NCBI GenBank assembly: GCA_019636055.1
Contig: JAHBYH010000003.1
Coordinates: forward strand, 77,501-141,500
DNA length: 64,000 nucleotides
Direction: 5' to 3'
From: Candidatus Paracaedibacteraceae bacterium
GTDB taxonomy: Bacteria > Pseudomonadota > Alphaproteobacteria > Paracaedibacterales > Paracaedibacteraceae
In this document: one piece after another, positions 41,218 through 50,925 of the stretch
Numbering within the stretch: the first letter of the stretch is position 1
How the letters are laid out: every line of letters starts with the position of its first letter
Notes under the pieces: generated by a model
Databases searched by the model: none
What the model saw: the letters and a program-made list of their open reading frames with translations, nothing else
Told to the model about the DNA's origin: nothing
Program-made: the position numbers and the translations under genes

Positions 41218-43044
41218 ATGTACAATAAAATGTTTCGAGCACTAGGCGCGTCAATCGTTATTATATCACAGCTTCAAGCAGGAGAGGCAGCAAAATGTAG
41301 TGCTTCTTTGAAAAAAGCTATTCGTGACAATCCCGAGTTAGTCACAATCGACCGAGCAGCCTGTCCGCTTAGTAATCGTGTTTTAATATGGTTGCAACTC
41401 CAAAAAAATGGTAGCTTTCATCAAGCAAAATCATTTATAGAAAAGCATCCGGCTTGGCCACGCATTAATCTGATTCAACGCCAAGCAGAAAAGGATCTAT
41501 ATGATAATCCACTTCCGCCAGCACAGTCTATATCATGGTTTCGAAAGTATCCTCCGATTTCTGTTAAAGGGATGAAAGCTTTTGGATCAGCTTTATTATC
41601 AATGGGACAAAAGGATGACCATAAGTTTCGCCAAAGCTTTCAAGAGATTGAGTTTTCACCAAGCGAACTCAGTGATATTGTTCGTGAATATCGTGCTTTA
41701 CTGACAGAGGACGTGTTGGTACAAAAAGCTCATGCTTATTTAAATAAAAAGCAGAATCTACCCGCGGAAATACTCGTTGCCTATGTGTCGGGTGAGGGGA
41801 AAAGGTTATTGCAGAATCGCTTGGCTATTTTTAAGACAGGGCGTGCTGTTAGCAGTGATTTTACAACGCATCCGGCTATTCGATTTGAGTTAGCACGATT
41901 GTATCGTAAGGATAGGAATGATCGTCAGGCCTCGCATTTATTATCCGAACTGGATGATTTTTCGGATCAAGAAGCGGTCTGGCCGGAAAGGAACCTAATC
42001 GCGCGTCGCTTGCTTGAGGCTAAGCAGTATGAGCTTGCATACCAAACTGTTAAGAATCATGGCTTATCAAGAGGTGAGAGTTTTGCAAATGCAGAATGGT
42101 TAGCAGGTTGGTTATCTTTGCGTTTTTTGAATAACCCGGATCAAGCCCGCGAACATTTCGAGAAATTACATGATAATGTTTCAACGCCAATGAGTTTAGC
42201 GCGAGCTCAATACTGGTTGGGGCGTGCTCATGACGTGAGTGGTGATAAAAAACAAGCCCAATCTTGGTGGTCAAAAGCAAAACAGCATATGGCTACATAT
42301 TATGGACAGTTAGCTCATAAGGAATTGCACGGTAAAATCCCTGCTATCAAGCCTAAATTGGTCGTTGCTGATTTAAGCGTCCGTAAAGCGTTAGAGTCAC
42401 GTGACCTTTATAAGTATGTTCGTTTATTACTCGATGCGGGTGAGTCATCAATGGCTGAGGTTTTCGCACTTCAGTTGGGGGGGCAACTTAAGGATCCAAA
42501 TGAACAAGCACTTTTGACTCAGGTTATGTTCGATAAAGGGCAGAAACATCAAGGACTTAAGGTGTATAAGAAAATCATGAAGACAGATTATCCTGTGCTT
42601 CACGCTGCTTACCCACGAATTTCTGTCCCAACTAAAACTGTGGAGTCAGCATTTATTCATGCAATTATTCGTCAGGAAAGTCGCTTTCAGCATGATGTCG
42701 TCAGTTCCGCCGGAGCAACGGGGTTGATGCAGTTAATGCCGGCAACGGCAACCCGCACGGAAAAAAAACATAAGATAAAGAAGAAACAGCTGACAAATCC
42801 AGACCATAATGTAAAGGTCGGGTCTCACCATTTGAAAGATCTGATGCAGCAGTTTAGTGGGTCTATGGTCTTATCCGCAGCTGCTTATAATGCTGGGGAT
42901 AAGCCTGTGAATGAATGGATTGAGCAATTTGGTGATCCACGGAGAGCCGATGTGGATTTGGTTGATTGGGTGGAATTGATTCCCTATGCCGAGACACGTA
43001 ACTATGTTCAGCGTGTTATGGAAAATTACCATTGCTATCGGTAG
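41218..43044 (+). CDS. slt: Soluble lytic murein transglycosylase
   Basis: A signal peptide ending near residue 20 (QLQAGEA) precedes a long superhelical region (about 30-450) of paired helices and a C-terminal SLT catalytic domain: E in AIIRQESRFQHDVVSSAGA, then GLMQLMPATA and AAYNAG. It cleaves the glycan strand to 1,6-anhydro-muropeptides in the periplasm. The frame is open from 41131, but that part overlaps dapA; ATG 41218 or 41230 fits the signal peptide. Divergence from dapA is common in alphaproteobacteria. Length is about 608. Confidence 0.93.
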   Translation: MYNKMFRALGASIVIISQLQAGEAAKCSASLKKAIRDNPELVTIDRAACPLSNRVLIWLQLQKNGSFHQAKSFIEKHPAWPRINLIQRQAEKDLYDNPLPPAQSISWFRKYPPISVKGMKAFGSALLSMGQKDDHKFRQSFQEIEFSPSELSDIVREYRALLTEDVLVQKAHAYLNKKQNLPAEILVAYVSGEGKRLLQNRLAIFKTGRAVSSDFTTHPAIRFELARLYRKDRNDRQASHLLSELDDFSDQEAVWPERNLIARRLLEAKQYELAYQTVKNHGLSRGESFANAEWLAGWLSLRFLNNPDQAREHFEKLHDNVSTPMSLARAQYWLGRAHDVSGDKKQAQSWWSKAKQHMATYYGQLAHKELHGKIPAIKPKLVVADLSVRKALESRDLYKYVRLLLDAGESSMAEVFALQLGGQLKDPNEQALLTQVMFDKGQKHQGLKVYKKIMKTDYPVLHAAYPRISVPTKTVESAFIHAIIRQESRFQHDVVSSAGATGLMQLMPATATRTEKKHKIKKKQLTNPDHNVKVGSHHLKDLMQQFSGSMVLSAAAYNAGDKPVNEWIEQFGDPRRADVDLVDWVELIPYAETRNYVQRVMENYHCYR

Positions 43045-43057
43045 TTTTCCTACGTCC

Positions 43058-44371
43058 CTAAGCCACAGGAGCTTGAGTTGTTTTTTTCCTTAGCGGTAGT
43101 GCATCGCGTGGGATACGTGGTCGAAGCAATTGCTGTTGTTTGTTTGGCATTATTGGTTTTTGAATCTCAGGGGGGCTTGGTTGAACCCATAGATTCTGTT
43201 TGCTCGGTATCATTGGTTTTTGATCATCAGGAGTATTTTGTTGAGTTGATTGGTGTTGTTTCTCGGGTAATGTTGGCTTGTGATTCACCTGACGGGATGC
43301 ATCGAAAATGTCCTTCATAATCTCATTATGTTGATCCACTAGTTGCTTTGCGGGCAGGCGTAACCACTTTTCCATAAAACGGTGTTGCACATCGAGTGGA
43401 AGTGACAAGAATTTTTTGCAGGCATGTTCCCACCGTAAAACGGCATTTATGTCCATGGATGTTAGCATGCCATTATAATCAGCGGGCTGAATCGTAATAC
43501 CGGAATGTCGCCATTTTTTAGAATTTGTCAGAGATGGGTCAAGCGTCGAATCTTTAAAACCGCTGGCAGCATTATGTTCAACTTTGAACATGGATTTGTA
43601 TCCCGGAGCGGCAGGTTCAATTCCAATTAACAAGACTGATCGTATATCTGGAGTTGCTTTACCAGGAACAGGTTTTCTGCCGAATGTCTGAACATATGCG
43701 TAAACATGACCATGTTGGATCTTACTTTTGATTAGCTTTCCTGTTTGATCAATAGGCCTACCATCCGCACCGATGCGATAGCTTTTGTTGATCGCAAAAT
43801 TACCATAGCCACCTAACGGAATATTGACCCCTTTATGACGCTTTAAAAGTCCATGGGTAAATGTTTGATAGGTTTTTACCCCTGTTAATTTATCTTCAAT
43901 AATATACCCATTTTTATTGATATGAGCACCATGTGAGGCAAATGTTCGGTTGAATGAAATGTTGGTGTTGCCTGTTAAAAAGTTGAATACATCCTCAGCA
44001 GGGATACCTGTAAAATCAATCATCCATCGTCTGCCCCGCATTAAATAACTGACGCTTTGGGTTTTATGCTCATATTGCGCCTGATTTAATTCGGCTTTTT
44101 CTTGACGAAATTTCGGTGGGTTCAAAAGAAGTAATAGATAAAGGCGTTTGACAAAATCTTGACGGTCTATAGATGATTTATAGCCAATACCCATTTCGTG
44201 CTCTGCTAAGTAAGATTTAGGAAACATCGTTGCCATCATCACCATAAAGTCAGCATCGAATGACTCTTGTATGTCTGTTTTTGGTTTCCATGCAAGATCA
44301 GGATTAAATGGATTATTTTCTGGCTGCTGGGCTGATAGCACCGTAAAATACGCAAGAAATAGATAGATCAT
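43058..44371 (-). CDS. Secreted protein with Pro/Gln-rich repeat tail (437 aa), function unknown
   Basis: The signal peptide is about residues 1-15. Residues 16 to about 345 form a globular region without a recognised family; noteworthy segments are RGRRWMIDFTGIPAEDVFNF and SHGAHINKNGYIIEDKLTGV. Residues about 370-430 are a Pro/Lys/Gln-rich low-complexity tail with three degenerate repeats of the type P-x-x-[PQ]-x-P-I-[MP]-P-[SN]-K-Q. AGGAGA precedes the ATG. It is convergent with slt, stop to stop only 13 bases apart. It could be an exported effector or surface protein; not determinable. Confidence 0.65.
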   Translation of the reverse strand: MIYLFLAYFTVLSAQQPENNPFNPDLAWKPKTDIQESFDADFMVMMATMFPKSYLAEHEMGIGYKSSIDRQDFVKRLYLLLLLNPPKFRQEKAELNQAQYEHKTQSVSYLMRGRRWMIDFTGIPAEDVFNFLTGNTNISFNRTFASHGAHINKNGYIIEDKLTGVKTYQTFTHGLLKRHKGVNIPLGGYGNFAINKSYRIGADGRPIDQTGKLIKSKIQHGHVYAYVQTFGRKPVPGKATPDIRSVLLIGIEPAAPGYKSMFKVEHNAASGFKDSTLDPSLTNSKKWRHSGITIQPADYNGMLTSMDINAVLRWEHACKKFLSLPLDVQHRFMEKWLRLPAKQLVDQHNEIMKDIFDASRQVNHKPTLPEKQHQSTQQNTPDDQKPMIPSKQNLWVQPSPPEIQKPIMPNKQQQLLRPRIPRDALPLRKKTTQAPVA

Positions 44372-44428
44372 GACTTGTCTCCTTAACCATATAATAGAGC
44401 TAAGATCTTGATGTATCGTTAATATAAT

Positions 44429-44457
44429 AAAAAAAGCACCACGAAGGTGCCTTTTTT
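44429..44457 (-). terminator. Terminator of the His/Met-rich small protein gene
   Basis: GCACC and GGTGC with flanking A and T runs (AAAAAAAGCACC / GGTGCCTTTTTT) give an intrinsic terminator usable on both strands. Confidence 0.88.
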
Positions 44458-44471
44458 ATTGAAAGAGGTCG

Positions 44472-44831
44472 TTATCCTACAGCAGGAGCTTTAGCGGCCT
44501 TTTTTGCCATGCGGGCATCGTGCTTTGCTTTCTTTTTCTCCATACGGTTTTCATGTTTAGCTTTCATTTTCTCCATGCGAGCGTCATGCTTTTTTTGCAT
44601 TGCTTCTTTTTTTGCAGGGTCTGTTTCTTTTGCCATGCGAGCATCGTGTTTAGTTTTCATTTTGTCCATGCGGGCATCATGCTTTTTTTGCATTTTTGCC
44701 ATGTGGGCATCATGCTTAGCTCCCTTTTTTTCCATCATTTGTTCATGGGACATATGGGGTTTTGCTTCTGACATAGATGGTACGCTGCACATGAGTGCGA
44801 TTGCGCTTACGGCTAATAGTAACTTTTTCAT
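44472..44831 (-). CDS. Small exported Lys/His/Met-rich repeat protein (119 aa)
   Basis: The signal peptide is residues 1-23 (ending SEA). The mature part is built almost wholly of K-K-H-D-A-R-M-x-K-M-K repeats (about seven copies of K-H-[DE]-[AN]-[RH]-M), giving an amphipathic, very basic helix studded with His and Met. Such composition could bind copper or other metals or nucleic acid in the periplasm; no family is recognised. GGAGGA precedes the ATG. It is a single gene with its own terminator. Confidence 0.75.
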   Translation of the reverse strand: MKKLLLAVSAIALMCSVPSMSEAKPHMSHEQMMEKKGAKHDAHMAKMQKKHDARMDKMKTKHDARMAKETDPAKKEAMQKKHDARMEKMKAKHENRMEKKKAKHDARMAKKAAKAPAVG

Positions 44832-44939
44832 GATATTCCTCCAATATTAATAGTGGTCTTTACAGGGAATACATAGTGCTAAAAAGTTAATAAAGGGTTA
44901 ATATTTAAGGGGGTAATGGAATTAATTAGTGGAGATTTT

Positions 44940-45728
44940 ATGCGTAAAGTACTAACGTATCTTATTTTGATAGGAGGATCCATGGCTCAACATCATAATC
45001 AGCATGATATTACGTGGCTGAAAGATCAAGATATCCCAAAAGTCCAAAAACCTTTGATGAAAATCCATCATGTTGATTCTAAGGATTTTCAAATTATTGC
45101 TATTTGCGGAACCAAGGGGGCAGGAAAAACATCGACGACGACAAAACTTGTTGAGAAACTTAAGAATGCAGGGTTATATGTTCAGGTTTTTGCACCATTT
45201 CAGGAAATGAATAAGATTTATGAACAGGAAAAAGGGGGATATGGAAAATTAACATCATCCCTAAGCGAGGCTCGTGAAGTGTTCAATAAACACAAACAGT
45301 TAGTTGAGCAGCGAATTACAAGTTTTGAGCAAGAGTTATTAAATTCATCATATCAAAAAGGTGTTTTGATTTTTGATCGTGAATGGCTAACGATCTTAAC
45401 AAGTTTGGTTGTTGCAAAAGATATGTCTGATGTGGAACAACGTACAATATGGCGCGACCAATGGATGAATCGGATTTATCCAACTGCTTTTATAGAAGCT
45501 AATCCTATGCGTACTTTTGAGCGACGCCAAGGTCAGTTGGGCATTGTATCAGGTTTGCCAACGGATGAATTCGTTTGGTCTGATTACTTTCAACGAAAAT
45601 TATTAGCGGCTAGATTCAAAGATTGGATTTTTGCCCATCATGACACATCTTATGGCATTAACGATGCTAAAGTCGATGCCATGGCAACTGATATTTCATC
45701 TAAAATCATTGCTGCATTTAACAATTAG
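44940..45728 (+). CDS. Exported P-loop kinase-like protein (thymidylate-kinase fold)
   Basis: Residues about 45-65 hold a P-loop, IAICGTKGAGKTSTTTKL, and about 140-150 a DR motif (LIFDREWL) as in thymidylate and deoxynucleoside kinases. Before it, MRKVLTYLILIGGSMAQ reads as a short signal peptide. The frame extends to 44916, but GGAG about six bases before the ATG at 44940 favours that start. An exported nucleotide kinase is unusual, because ATP is scarce outside the cytoplasm unless it acts in a host cell. The stop overlaps the facing PAP2 gene by four bases. Confidence 0.7.
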   Translation: MRKVLTYLILIGGSMAQHHNQHDITWLKDQDIPKVQKPLMKIHHVDSKDFQIIAICGTKGAGKTSTTTKLVEKLKNAGLYVQVFAPFQEMNKIYEQEKGGYGKLTSSLSEAREVFNKHKQLVEQRITSFEQELLNSSYQKGVLIFDREWLTILTSLVVAKDMSDVEQRTIWRDQWMNRIYPTAFIEANPMRTFERRQGQLGIVSGLPTDEFVWSDYFQRKLLAARFKDWIFAHHDTSYGINDAKVDAMATDISSKIIAAFNN

Positions 45729-46285
45729 AACCGCCAGACAACATGTAGCCCCGTGAACTCCTTGCTCGTAACGGGTGCTATAGTCAATGATTGGTTTTTC
45801 TCAACAAATTTCTTGGTAAAAATAAATGCAGATAGCAGCCCAACCATAGCACCGGCGACAACGCCAGCTTCGGTATGTTTGTCAACTTGGACACGACCGG
45901 CAGCAGTGAACCCAAGGATAATATAGGGGACAATTGCGTAAGTAAAACCATATCGCATGGCAATAAAATTTGCACCGACTGAGGCTGATGAGGTGTGTCC
46001 ACTTGGGAAATTGTGGGGTTTTCCATTGGGGCGTTTATTCATTTTGTCTCGCCCGCCGTGAATCTTATTCGTGGCTCCTTTAATGCCCGCTGTTAAAAGT
46101 GCATTGGTCACTGTTGAATATAGCCACTGATACATGCCCGGTTCGTCTTCTTTCATCACAGTCAAGGCGAATCCGATTGCCGGATTTAATATCTGTCCAA
46201 TGTCAGCAATGGTTCCGGCAGTTGTCTGTTTTGCATGCAGTTGAGTGCTTGACAATATATATACAAGGATAAGAAATCGACGCAT
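45725..46285 (-). CDS. PAP2-family phosphatase, exported
   Basis: The signal peptide is about 1-18 (MRRFLILVYILSSTQLHA). Phosphatidic-acid phosphatase type 2 motifs are visible: K in KMNKRPNGKPHNFPSGH (motif 1 and 2 with P-S-G-H) and GRVQVDKHTEAGVVAG (motif 3, R and H). The enzyme may dephosphorylate lipid phosphates at the membrane. A TTG codon at 46297 is in frame but the ATG at 46285 fits the signal peptide. It has about three hydrophobic helices, fewer than classic PAP2. Confidence 0.8.
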   Translation of the reverse strand: MRRFLILVYILSSTQLHAKQTTAGTIADIGQILNPAIGFALTVMKEDEPGMYQWLYSTVTNALLTAGIKGATNKIHGGRDKMNKRPNGKPHNFPSGHTSSASVGANFIAMRYGFTYAIVPYIILGFTAAGRVQVDKHTEAGVVAGAMVGLLSAFIFTKKFVEKNQSLTIAPVTSKEFTGLHVVWRF

Positions 46286-46355
46286 GAGGAATTCCAATTA
46301 ATTTTACTTACAGATATTCTGCCAAAATATAATGTAATTTTAAATAAAATTAATT

Positions 46356-48620
46356 TTATAATTTGAATCCTTCTCTTGATTCGATAGCATTTTTCGACAG
46401 GGTAGGATAACTTGTTATTGCATATTTTTCCAATAATTCATCGCTTGTGATGGGTTTGCAGTATAAATAGCCCTGAAGATAATTGCATGACATTTCTTTT
46501 AGAATTGAAATTGTTTCAGGGTATTCAATACCTTCTGCAACTATTTTTAAATCGAGTTTATGTGCCATGGCAATAATGGCAGAAACGATAGCTTGGGAAT
46601 CTCGCTCATTCTGAATATTAGTGATAAAAGCTCGTTCAATTTTTATTTTGTCGACAGGGAACCGTCTTAGGTAGGTCAGACTTGAATACCCAGTTCCAAA
46701 ATCATCAAGTGATATTTTCATCCCCATGGATCTAAGGGCGTTAAGGCTATCTAGAATGTTAGCACTTTGTTCTAACAGGATTGATTCCGTTAACTCGATT
46801 TCTAATTTCGACAGATCGAACTGTTTGTTTTTAGATAGATTATGAAATATTTTTAGGAAATCCGTGGATTTGAGCTGTATTCCGGAAATATTAATAGCCG
46901 CGTATATATCTAAATTGTGTTCTTTCCATCGGGTAATCTCTTTTTGTACATTCTCAATAATCCATTCCCCAATAGCAACGATTTTACCGCTTTTTTCAGC
47001 GATCGGAATAAATTCTGATGGTGAAACTGCCCCTAAAACAGGATTATCCCAGCGCAAAAGTGTTTCTACGCCAACGATTTTTTCAGTCTCAGCATCAAAA
47101 ATTGGTTGATATAATAATTGAAACTCATCTGCGTCTAAGGCATATTTCAGTTGTCGTTCAATTTCAATGCTTGCTGTATTCTTATCGCTCATACCCGCAC
47201 TATAGATACAAAATGAACCTCGGCCATTTTCTTTTGCATGATACAAAGCAGAATCGGCGTTGGTTAAAAGAATATCCGGATCTGTACCATGTTCGGGGTA
47301 GCACGATACGCCGATACTGCATCCGATTCTGATATCATAATCATCAACGATAAAGACATTCTCAAGACTTTGCTGGAGTCTATAAACAAAATTGGTTAGG
47401 TCTTCTTTATTTTCAACATCATTGACCACCACGACAAATTCATCGCCGCCCAGACGGCACAATGTATCACTTTCACGCATTATACTTCGGACATTCGCTG
47501 CAATTCCTTGTAGTAATCCGTCACCAACGGCATGTCCCAAGGTGTCATTAACATATTTAAAGCGGTCAAGATCAAAGTAGATAACACCAACACCTCGAGA
47601 ATTACGTTGAGCTAATGTAAGAGCTTGCTTAAGGCGATCAACAAGTAAAAATCGATTGGGTAGACCTGTTAGATAATCGTGTGTTGCTTCATACGTGAGC
47701 TCCTTTTCAAAGAGTTTGCGTTGCGTTTCATCTTTTGTTGAAATAAGAATCCCTTGAGGGGTATCATTGACCATATAGGCAAAGAAGTTAACGCTAAATG
47801 TCCTTCCTTCATCCCAAGTAACTTCGATGCTTTGACCAACCTTAGAAAAAGGATAGTCATATTCTAGAAAATTTGTATGGGCTATTGATTTCAAGTGATC
47901 ATTTAACGCAAATTGACACATCCTTTTTATTATCGATCCCGGAACACGCCACATGCGTACAAATCGTTGATTATAATTTAGTATTTTTCCATCTTTATCA
48001 AGAACGAGTAGGCCATCTTGAGACGACTCTAATGTCGCTGTAGCAATTGACAGTGCGTTCTGTAATTCATATGTGCGACTTTCAACGGTATCTTCGAGAA
48101 ATTTAAGATTCTTAGCAAGTTCTTTTGAAATAAACCACTTATGGGTTAGCGTGCTGACAAGTTGTTTTACTTCGCTGTATTCAAATGGTTTCTTTAAGAT
48201 AAGCAATCTGTCTGATAAACCAAGAACATTCATAATATCAGTCCAAGAATAATCGGAATAGGCTGAGCATATAACAACTTGAATATCCGGATCCTTATCC
48301 CAAAATTCTTTGATGGTTTTTATGCCATCCCAACCAGGGGGCATCCGAACATCAACAAAAGCAAGAGCGTATGGATTTTTTGCTTCATATGCGTCAATGA
48401 CCATTTTATAGCCATCCACACCATTGTAGGCTGAATCAATCTCAAGTTTTGGGCCATTCACATTGGGGAGTTGTCTTGGGGTCCCAAAGAGTTCTGTTTC
48501 AGTTTCGGATATATTCTGTTTTGTTTCTTTCAGGACACGACGAATATCTTCATGAATTGCAGGGTTATCATCAATAATAAGAATTCTATATTTCTGACTA
48601 GGCTGCATTTGGGTCTCCAT
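46356..48620 (-). CDS. Response regulator with PAS, GGDEF and EAL domains (cyclic-di-GMP turnover)
   Basis: The order is REC (about 10-150; ILIIDDN, phospho-Asp in AFVDVRMPPGWDG, LKKP), a coiled linker, PAS (about 195-310), GGDEF (about 310-480; active-site LGGDEF near 390) and EAL (about 490-740; signature VETLLRW, so E-T-L, then DDFGTGYSSL). Both catalytic sites look plausible, so it may make and break cyclic-di-GMP. The gene overlaps the kinase gene upstream by 23 bases, making that kinase the likely partner. Confidence 0.93.
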   Translation of the reverse strand: METQMQPSQKYRILIIDDNPAIHEDIRRVLKETKQNISETETELFGTPRQLPNVNGPKLEIDSAYNGVDGYKMVIDAYEAKNPYALAFVDVRMPPGWDGIKTIKEFWDKDPDIQVVICSAYSDYSWTDIMNVLGLSDRLLILKKPFEYSEVKQLVSTLTHKWFISKELAKNLKFLEDTVESRTYELQNALSIATATLESSQDGLLVLDKDGKILNYNQRFVRMWRVPGSIIKRMCQFALNDHLKSIAHTNFLEYDYPFSKVGQSIEVTWDEGRTFSVNFFAYMVNDTPQGILISTKDETQRKLFEKELTYEATHDYLTGLPNRFLLVDRLKQALTLAQRNSRGVGVIYFDLDRFKYVNDTLGHAVGDGLLQGIAANVRSIMRESDTLCRLGGDEFVVVVNDVENKEDLTNFVYRLQQSLENVFIVDDYDIRIGCSIGVSCYPEHGTDPDILLTNADSALYHAKENGRGSFCIYSAGMSDKNTASIEIERQLKYALDADEFQLLYQPIFDAETEKIVGVETLLRWDNPVLGAVSPSEFIPIAEKSGKIVAIGEWIIENVQKEITRWKEHNLDIYAAINISGIQLKSTDFLKIFHNLSKNKQFDLSKLEIELTESILLEQSANILDSLNALRSMGMKISLDDFGTGYSSLTYLRRFPVDKIKIERAFITNIQNERDSQAIVSAIIAMAHKLDLKIVAEGIEYPETISILKEMSCNYLQGYLYCKPITSDELLEKYAITSYPTLSKNAIESREGFKL

Positions 48621-49710
48621 AAGTATCTACCTGCTGATAAGGGAGGGTTAATGTAAATGTTGCTCCTAATCCTTCGCCGGGGCTATCAACTGAAATTTTT
48701 CCGCCCATTTCATTAGCGGCATTGGCGCAGTAGTGAAGTCCGAAACCATGACCATCTTTTTTCGTGGTAAACCCATGAGAAAAGATTTTTTTTAAGTTGT
48801 CCGGACTAATGCCACCCCCTGTGTCTGTGATTGAAACAGTGACAAAACTGCTGTTATCTGAGTGAATAGAGACTTTTATTTCGCGGTTTTCAGACTTATT
48901 TATAATGATGGATTGGCGTGCATTTTGCAGTAGATTAACGAAAATCTGATAAATCTTTATTCGATCTAGCATTAACGAGGGTAGTGTTGCATATTGTGTT
49001 TCTATTTGTATCGCGCTTGATCTGATTTCTTTCAATTGTAATTCAATAATTGAATCAATGATTTTTGACAGATTTGTCGGCTCAAGCATTCCGGCGTTCT
49101 TAGCCATAGATTGCTGAAGGGCGATACAGTCTTTGATATGATCAATGTTTTTATTAAGTTCATAGAGATCATTTGCTAAATGGGGAACTTCTGTTTTCCA
49201 GTGCTCTGATAACTCAAGGATATATTGTGGTACCAATCTTCCCTTGGGGTCATTAATAAAGAATTCATTTAAATTATCTTTGTGTTCATTTAATAAAGCT
49301 GCGAGTTTTCCAAAATTACTGAATTTAGTCGTCTTAAAACGTTCTGTTAATATACTTGCTGTTGTATTAACGCTATTGAGTGTATTCCCAATATTATGGA
49401 TTACATTTGTGGCAACCTCAGCCATTCCAGAAACACGCGCAGCTTTTGATGCTTGGTTTGTTGCTTCTACTAGGCGATCTTTGCTTTCCTTTAACTCGTT
49501 TGTTTGGATCCTCAATTCACGATTTGATTCAAGAAGCTCTGTTGACATAATTTTTAGATTCGTTTCTGCAAGTCGACGTTCTTTTATGTTTTCTAGGTAA
49601 GCCCGATCCACAAGTTCCAGAAGAAGTTGGATGTTAATATTTCCATCAGGTTGAGTTGATTTTGATAATTGTCTTTTCAATAAATTGGTTTGTGGAATAA
49701 AACTAATCAT
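48598..49710 (-). CDS. Soluble sensor histidine kinase
   Basis: There are no membrane segments. A coiled coil (about 35-90) leads into an H-box VATNVIHNIGNTLNSV (phospho-His H105), then an ATPase domain with NLLQNARQSI (N box), DTGGGISPDNL (G1), FTTKKDGHGFGLHYCA (F and G2). This H-box form is the one seen in kinases paired with FIST sensors. It starts one base after the FIST gene ends and overlaps the GGDEF-EAL regulator, so the three form a signalling operon. Confidence 0.92.
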   Translation of the reverse strand: MISFIPQTNLLKRQLSKSTQPDGNINIQLLLELVDRAYLENIKERRLAETNLKIMSTELLESNRELRIQTNELKESKDRLVEATNQASKAARVSGMAEVATNVIHNIGNTLNSVNTTASILTERFKTTKFSNFGKLAALLNEHKDNLNEFFINDPKGRLVPQYILELSEHWKTEVPHLANDLYELNKNIDHIKDCIALQQSMAKNAGMLEPTNLSKIIDSIIELQLKEIRSSAIQIETQYATLPSLMLDRIKIYQIFVNLLQNARQSIIINKSENREIKVSIHSDNSSFVTVSITDTGGGISPDNLKKIFSHGFTTKKDGHGFGLHYCANAANEMGGKISVDSPGEGLGATFTLTLPYQQVDTYGDPNAA

Positions 49711-49711
49711 T

Positions 49712-50848
49712 TTATGACTCTCCGATCGTTGTGATTGTCATTGTTTGATTATGAAGACTACATTCACCTGTTTTTTGATGGGGTGATATCTCGCCATAAG
49801 AATAAAAACCAGTTAAGGGGATTTTTTTATTCCAATAGGAATAGATAGCTTCAAGCTCATCATTAATATTCTGCCCCATTAACATTCGGCGCCCAATACA
49901 GCTGATGAGAATGGCCAGCTGTTCTGTTGATCCTGTATTAATTGTTGCTTGTTCAGCTGCATTTTCAGCACCTTCGATAAGATTGTCAAAGTTTCCATAC
50001 ATTAGCTGCGCAACACTTCCCTCGGGGATATCACCCGCGAAAGTTAAAGATTGGGCTTCTTCATCAACAGCTAGAACCGTACGTACAGTTTCATCATTTG
50101 AATCAATCGTTGATTTTATCGATAAGGGATAAAGCAGAGCTTCACTTGGTAGTTTATCGGCTGAATCGCCTAGATATTTTTTGTATAAGGTAAGAGCCGG
50201 GCGACCTGATAACTCGTAAAGTATATTCCCCTTTGACTTTGTTATTTCTCTTTCTGGTCCGAATGGCACCCATCCGCCCATACTACCATGGCCAATTTTC
50301 ACGTTTTTTCCATAAAAGCCGATGGCCACCACTTTGTTTGATGACGCTGGTGCATTTAGTCCCACGAGAGTTTTTTCAAAATTTTCACCATCACTTGCCA
50401 TTCCCCCAGTCACGGGGATTTTGTTGTGTAATAATGAGCTTAATCCACTAACAATCTGACTGCCATTAACGGATAATCCATCGGTTATTAAAAATATGCC
50501 GGCAAGGTCAGGTTTATTTAACTCCTGAGCAATTTTTTGACCTATGTCAAAACTCATTTCTGTTGATATGATATCAAGAACCATTGCTTTAATTGTTGTT
50601 TTTTCAAATTCAATTAATGTTGCAATAATTGTGTTATCGTGAACTTCATCATTTAAGATTTCGCCGCCACTTGAAGAGCATACGATCGTGCAATTGGGAT
50701 AGTTTTTATGCAAGTAGTAATAGTGGCTTTCGTCAGTAAGGACTGACCGTGAGCCAAAACAGAGGATAAGTTGTGGTGTTATAGTTGTATCGCCATAAAT
50801 ATGTTTCCAACCCGCAGAACTATCCCACGACATCTGCGTAATTTTCAT
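49712..50848 (-). CDS. FIST-domain sensory protein
   Basis: A 378-residue cytoplasmic protein with FIST-N (about 25-215; GGEILNDEVHDNTIIATLIEF, PVTGGMASDGENFEKTLVG) and FIST-C (about 220-370; LISCIGRRMLMGQNINDELE, LTGFYSYGEISP). FIST domains are proposed to bind small ligands, probably amino acids, and signal to partner kinases. It heads the FIST-kinase-regulator operon; AGGAGGGG precedes the ATG. The ligand is unknown. Confidence 0.93.
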   Translation of the reverse strand: MKITQMSWDSSAGWKHIYGDTTITPQLILCFGSRSVLTDESHYYYLHKNYPNCTIVCSSSGGEILNDEVHDNTIIATLIEFEKTTIKAMVLDIISTEMSFDIGQKIAQELNKPDLAGIFLITDGLSVNGSQIVSGLSSLLHNKIPVTGGMASDGENFEKTLVGLNAPASSNKVVAIGFYGKNVKIGHGSMGGWVPFGPEREITKSKGNILYELSGRPALTLYKKYLGDSADKLPSEALLYPLSIKSTIDSNDETVRTVLAVDEEAQSLTFAGDIPEGSVAQLMYGNFDNLIEGAENAAEQATINTGSTEQLAILISCIGRRMLMGQNINDELEAIYSYWNKKIPLTGFYSYGEISPHQKTGECSLHNQTMTITTIGES

Positions 50849-50925
50849 AAGCCCCTCCTGATATTTTTGGCTGTAAGTTATTATAGGTCTGTCAAAGTTA
50901 AAAAGACCTTAATTCAAGACAAGAA

